NCBI GenBank assembly: GCA_031279675.1
Contig: JAITIB010000023.1
Span: 1-8,781, forward strand
Length of the DNA stretch: 8,781 nt
Source of the DNA: Puniceicoccales bacterium
GTDB taxonomy: Bacteria > Verrucomicrobiota > Verrucomicrobiia > Opitutales > UBA953
Reading direction: 5' to 3'
The position numbers and the translations under genes were made by a program. Positions 5,968 to 8,781 of this stretch are shown here, one piece after another. The notes under the pieces are model-generated. The model was given only the letters and a program-made list of their open reading frames with translations, made no database searches and was not told where the DNA came from. How positions within the stretch are numbered: the first letter of the stretch is position 1; the number at the start of each line of letters is the position of its first letter.

Positions 5968-6951
5968 ATGACATCCAGCAATAATCCTGAACCAACCAAC
6001 ACCAACCCTCATTCCGAGCCTGCCGGCAACCCGCCGGAAAACCCTCCCGCTGAAAAGCCCCCCCGTGCCACGTCCCCCGACGGAAACGCAAGGGCGCGCC
6101 TCGCCGAGGCCCCGCTCGAAACAACGCACGCCGCCCTTCCCCCGCTCAGCGACATATCCAACACGTCCGTCGCCACCGAGCTCGGCAGCGAAATAACCGG
6201 CTCCAGCCCCCGCCGCCCACTGCCTCGCCGAGGCCTCGCGCGCGGAAGCAACACCAACGCGGGCACCGCCGCCAAACCCTCCATCGGTGTCGTCGAGGAC
6301 CCGACGGCAAGCAACGAGACCATTACCGGGCGTTTCGTAAACGGATACACGCCACCGCCTGCCCCTGCCGGTCGTCGCGACGCACCCGCAGCCAGTCCCG
6401 ACGAATTCGTCGCCCCGGTGTCCCCGCGCGTCCAACGGACGGAAGCGGCGCCCGGTGCGCACAACAAAAACACCGGACGCCACCGCGCACGCAATGAACG
6501 CCGCGAGGAACGCCCCCGTGGCGAAGCTCCCGCGGGCACGGCCCCCACCCCGCAGGATCCCACAACCCTCATCCGTAGCGGAAACGGACGCCAGAAGCTC
6601 ATCATCGAGCCCGCCAAGATTCCGGAGCAACCCAAGGAAAGCTTTTTCAGCACACTGAAGAACTTCTTCAAGAAACTCCTGGGCGGTCCCGCCGCCCCGG
6701 CTGCGCCCAAGAAAAACGATGGGGATAATTCCCGCCGCGAACGTGATAACAACCACAACGCCAACAACGGTTACCGCAACGGCGGCCCGCGACGCCACCG
6801 CGGACGCCACGGCGGAAATTTCCGCCACAATAACAACCGTCACGGTGGAACGCCCCCAAGTTACAACCGCGACAACCGCCACCGCCCCCATTCGCATGGC
6901 GGAAACAACCGTCCCGCAGGCGGAGGCAACTCCGAGTCCCCCAAGGGTTGA
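5968..6951 (+). CDS. Disordered Pro/Asn/Arg-rich protein with amphipathic helix and RGG/HGG-like tail, function unknown
   Basis: Not recognised as a known family. From the ATG at 5968 it is 327 aa; an in-frame ATG at 5911 would give 346 aa. I prefer 5968 because the G-poor CCAAC-type leader before it resembles that of groES and the PEP-CTERM gene. Residues 1-210 are low-complexity, rich in Pro, Ala, Asn, Thr and Arg, with an Arg-dense patch at about 171-185 (RHRARNERREERPRG). Residues 207-222 (GRQKLIIEPAKIPEQP) are the most ordinary-looking part. Residues 224-239 (ESFFSTLKNFFKKLLG) form one clear amphipathic basic helix. The tail (255-327) is His/Asn/Gly/Arg-rich with repeated RHGG, HGGN and RHRGRHGG units like RGG-type RNA-binding tails. 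No signal peptide or full membrane segment. RNA or membrane binding is inference only. Strong coding bias with C-rich third positions supports that it is a real gene. Confidence 0.65.
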   Translation: MTSSNNPEPTNTNPHSEPAGNPPENPPAEKPPRATSPDGNARARLAEAPLETTHAALPPLSDISNTSVATELGSEITGSSPRRPLPRRGLARGSNTNAGTAAKPSIGVVEDPTASNETITGRFVNGYTPPPAPAGRRDAPAASPDEFVAPVSPRVQRTEAAPGAHNKNTGRHRARNERREERPRGEAPAGTAPTPQDPTTLIRSGNGRQKLIIEPAKIPEQPKESFFSTLKNFFKKLLGGPAAPAAPKKNDGDNSRRERDNNHNANNGYRNGGPRRHRGRHGGNFRHNNNRHGGTPPSYNRDNRHRPHSHGGNNRPAGGGNSESPKG

Positions 6952-6977
6952 GAATTGCCATATTCGGGTCATACACG

Positions 6978-7006
6978 ACAGGGCGGCTCCACCGAAGCCG
7001 CCCTGT
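6978..7006. terminator. Perfect 11-bp hairpin between convergent genes
   Basis: ACAGGGCGGCT (6978-6988) pairs perfectly with AGCCGCCCTGT (6996-7006) around a 7-nt loop. It sits in the 97-bp space between the disordered-protein gene and thyA, which read toward each other, where a two-way terminator is expected. Neither side has a T run, so it is not a standard intrinsic terminator; it could protect 3' ends or work with Rho. Confidence 0.5.
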
Positions 7007-7048
7007 TGGCGTCATGCCGCCAATGGTGCCGGATCTCACTTGTCCGCC

Positions 7049-7894
7049 CTACACAGAGACCGGCGCCTTGATGGCAGGGTGCGGATCGTAATTCTCGACA
7101 TCGATGTCCTCGTAGCGGAATGCGAAAAGATCTTTCACACTGGCGTTGAGTCGCAAGGCGGGAAGGGAACGCGGGAAGCGCGCAAGTTGCTCGTCCACTT
7201 GCCCAAGATGGTTCAGGTAAATATGCGCGTCGCCAAAAGTGTGCACGAAATCCCCGGCTTGGAGATTTGCGACCTGGGCCACCATGTGCGTCAGGAGCGC
7301 GTAACTGGCGATGTTGAAAGGGACGCCGAGAAAGAGGTCCGCGCTGCGCTGGTAGAGCTGGCAACTGAGGCGCCCGCCAACGCCGACATGAAATTGGAAC
7401 AGCGTGTGGCAGGGGGGCAACGCCACCGCGTCCACCTCAAGGGGATTCCATCCGGTGACGATGTGGCGGCGGCTGGCGGGATTTGACCGAAGGCCCTCAA
7501 CGAGGGCGGCAAGCTGGTCGCGACCATCGGGCGCATAGGCGCCGTCGGCATTTCTCGTCGCGCCAAAATTGCGCCATTGATGTCCGTAAATGGGACCGAG
7601 TTCCCCCGGAGGCCGGTTGAATCGCGCGCATTGCGCGGCATCCGCCCATTCATTCCAGATGGTGACACCGCGCTCGACAAGCCATTGGTTGTCGGTGCGT
7701 CCGGCGATGAACCAGAGGAGCTCCTGCACGATGGAACGCAAGTGGACCTTCTTCGTGGTGACGAGGGGGAATCCGTCCTGAAGATTGAACCGTAGCTGGG
7801 CGCCGAAAATTCCCCGCGTCCCGGTCCCGGTGCGATCGGTGCGGAGCTCGCCCCTGTCACGGACGCGGCGCAAGAGTTCAAGATAGTTATGCAT
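7049..7894 (-). CDS. thyA: Thymidylate synthase
   Basis: 281 aa, slightly longer than E. coli ThyA (264). It methylates dUMP to dTMP using 5,10-methylenetetrahydrofolate, the de novo source of thymidine nucleotides. The N-terminus MHNYLELLRRV aligns directly with the E. coli start, fixing the ATG at 7892-7894. Visible motifs are DRTGTGT (20-26), FNLQDGFPLVTTKK (36-49), the phosphate-binding SRRHIVTGWNP (141-151), catalytic Cys162 in LPPCHTLFQF, the dUMP-binding YQRSADLFLGVPFN (181-194), HIYLNH (224-229), and a normal C-terminus IKAPVSV. The extra length is an insertion at about 85-125 within the small domain, common in longer bacterial forms. No Shine-Dalgarno site is seen before the ATG. It lies 124 bp downstream of groES, beyond that gene's terminator, so it probably has its own promoter. 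No dihydrofolate reductase gene follows. Confidence 0.97.
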   Translation of the reverse strand: MHNYLELLRRVRDRGELRTDRTGTGTRGIFGAQLRFNLQDGFPLVTTKKVHLRSIVQELLWFIAGRTDNQWLVERGVTIWNEWADAAQCARFNRPPGELGPIYGHQWRNFGATRNADGAYAPDGRDQLAALVEGLRSNPASRRHIVTGWNPLEVDAVALPPCHTLFQFHVGVGGRLSCQLYQRSADLFLGVPFNIASYALLTHMVAQVANLQAGDFVHTFGDAHIYLNHLGQVDEQLARFPRSLPALRLNASVKDLFAFRYEDIDVENYDPHPAIKAPVSV

Positions 7895-7973
7895 GAGGCA
7901 GGTTCTGCATCGCGCGCCCAAGAACGGCAATGGTGAACAGGGAGGAATGACATCGGAGTCACGCCCGGAAAAC

Positions 7974-8007
7974 AAAAAGGGCGGGGATTTCGTCCCCGCC
8001 CTTTTTT
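7974..8007 (-). terminator. Strong intrinsic terminator after groES
   Basis: GGGCGGGGA (7979-7987) pairs with TCCCCGCCC (7993-8001) around the loop TTTCG; flanking A5 (7974-7978) and T5 (8002-8006) extend the stem to 14 bp. Read on the minus strand, the GC-rich stem is followed by five T, a G and four more T. It begins 11 bp after the groES stop and closes the dnaK-groES transcript. By symmetry it would also stop plus-strand transcripts. Confidence 0.88.
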
Positions 8008-8018
8008 GCGCCGTGCGT

Positions 8019-8309
8019 TTATCGGACGATGGCGAGGAGGTCGTCTTCGCTGACGAGCTTGTAGGTTTTGTCTCCGATTTTGACCTCGGTGCCGCCCCAT
8101 TGGGAGGTGAGCACGATGTTGCCGACTTTGACGTTAAGGGCTTTGCGCACGCCTTTGTCGTCAAGCTTTCCGGGGCCGACGGCGATGACTTTAAATTCCT
8201 GCGGTTTTTCCTTTGCGCTGTCAGGGATGATTATCCCGCCTTTGATCTGTTCTTTTTCCTCGATGGCTTCCACGAGGACGCGGTCTGCCAATGGTGTGAT
8301 TTTGCTCAT
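8019..8309 (-). CDS. groES: Co-chaperonin GroES (Hsp10)
   Basis: 96 aa, the standard GroES length. It caps the GroEL ring and drives ATP-dependent folding in the cytoplasm as a heptamer. The start MSKITPLADRVLVEAIEEKE matches the N-terminal beta-strand motif (PL-DRVLV); the mobile loop IKGGIIIPDSAKEKPQEF (about 22-39) carries the GroEL-binding GGIIIPD tripeptide region; VGPGK, VKVGNIVLTSQWGGTEVK and the end EDDLLAIVR complete the fold. The ATG at 8307-8309 is chosen over an upstream in-frame ATG that would overlap dnaK, because it gives the exact family N-terminus. It starts 40 bp after the dnaK stop on the same strand, probably co-transcribed. That spacer has no G on the coding strand and no Shine-Dalgarno sequence. 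groEL does not follow; thyA does. Confidence 0.97.
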   Translation of the reverse strand: MSKITPLADRVLVEAIEEKEQIKGGIIIPDSAKEKPQEFKVIAVGPGKLDDKGVRKALNVKVGNIVLTSQWGGTEVKIGDKTYKLVSEDDLLAIVR

Positions 8310-8349
8310 TGTTTTGTATGGTTGGTTGTTTTGGTTTTGTATGGGAAAG

Positions 8350-8781
8350 TTACTTCTTGTCGTCATCGACGACTTCAAAGTCGCCGTCCACGACGTTGTC
8401 GTTTTGGGGCTTTTGCTTTGAGGTGGCGTCGGTGTTGTTTTCGGGAGCTGCGTTGCCGGCGGCTTGTTGGGCGGCGTAAACGGCTTGGCCGAGGGCTTGC
8501 ATGAGTTGTTCGATTTTTTCTTTGTGGGCTTTGAGTGCCTCGGCGGGTGTGTCTTTGTCGTCGAGGAGTTTCCTGCCTTCGGTGAGGAGGGGCTCGATCT
8601 GGTTCTTGATTTCGGCGGGTGTCTTGTCGCCGAGTTCTTTGAGTTGTTTGTCGACTTGGAAGATGAGGGAGTCGAGCTGGTTGCGTGTTTCGACGGATTC
8701 GCGGGCGCGTTTGTCTTCGTCGGCGTGGAGTTCGGCTTCTTTGCGGAGTTTTTCGACTTCGTCTTTGCTGAGGCCGGAGCT
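8350..8781 (-). CDS. dnaK: Chaperone DnaK (Hsp70), C-terminal part, cut by the window edge
   Basis: Only the last 143 residues are present; the gene continues past the right edge. The readable part begins SSGLSKDEVEKLRKEAELHA, the hallmark start of the DnaK helical lid after the substrate-binding domain. It continues through charged helices (ADEDKRARESVETRNQLDSL, then IFQVDKQLKELGDKTPAEIK and KAHKEKIEQLMQALGQAVY). A Gln/Ala/Asn-rich linker leads to the conserved acidic tail DGDFEVVDDDKK. DnaK binds exposed hydrophobic stretches of unfolded proteins in an ATP cycle with DnaJ and GrpE. Gene order reads dnaK then groES, a pairing of the two heat-shock systems without groEL. The stop TAA is at 8350-8352. 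Confidence 0.96.
   Translation of the reverse strand, partial: SSGLSKDEVEKLRKEAELHADEDKRARESVETRNQLDSLIFQVDKQLKELGDKTPAEIKNQIEPLLTEGRKLLDDKDTPAEALKAHKEKIEQLMQALGQAVYAAQQAAGNAAPENNTDATSKQKPQNDNVVDGDFEVVDDDKK

Noticed and set aside
5715..5984. 89-codon open frame just after radC
   Set aside because: Low-complexity basic translation overlapping the next gene in another frame, without a ribosome site or motif; probably chance.
5941..6972. Minus-strand open frame of 343 codons opposite the disordered protein
   Set aside because: Val/Gly/Ala-rich translation with no domain; it would run through the convergent region. The plus-strand frame has the A/C-rich leader and neighbours in the same direction. 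The choice is less certain than for enzyme genes.
7893..8504. Plus-strand open frame with a GGGAGG site before an ATG at 7947, antisense to groES and dnaK
   Set aside because: It runs straight into the terminator stem and is the complement of groES and dnaK coding sequence; no domain is visible.

Overview
The window is a GC-rich chromosomal segment with single-copy housekeeping genes on both strands and no tRNA, rRNA, insertion sequence or CRISPR array that I can see. A PEP-CTERM surface protein, an S23-type four-helix-bundle protein and start codons with almost no Shine-Dalgarno sequences point to Verrucomicrobiota, plausibly an Opitutia/Opitutaceae member. That assignment is inference; the window holds no strong phylogenetic marker such as rRNA.

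Layout on the plus strand: a terminator-like hairpin of an upstream gene (50-76); a PEP-CTERM surface protein (122-1195); carA, carbamoyl-phosphate synthase small subunit (1254-2435); and a roughly 600-bp non-coding gap (2436-3034). The gap contains a UUCG-capped hairpin, a long irregular hairpin of about 39 base pairs and an intrinsic-terminator-like hairpin whose 5' arm overlaps the base of the long hairpin. Next comes a tight run: a FabZ-type dehydratase (3035-3499) and a FabI-type enoyl-ACP reductase (3496-4314) overlapping by 4 bp, a four-helix-bundle protein (4362-4907) and radC (4965-5705). A disordered Pro/Asn/Arg-rich protein of unknown function (about 5968-6951) follows.

On the minus strand, read from the right edge: the 3' end of dnaK (8350-8781), groES (8019-8309) with a strong terminator (7974-8007), then thyA (7049-7894), which converges on the disordered protein across a perfect 11-bp hairpin (6978-7006).

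FabZ and FabI catalyse the last two steps of the fatty-acid elongation cycle and are probably translationally coupled. DnaK and GroES are chaperone components; groEL is not between groES and thyA. CarA serves pyrimidine and arginine synthesis and ThyA makes dTMP, but they are not adjacent. The least ordinary parts are the structured gap before fabZ-fabI, the G-free dnaK-groES spacer with the general lack of Shine-Dalgarno sites, and the RGG/HGG-tailed disordered protein. No complete new multi-gene system is evident.
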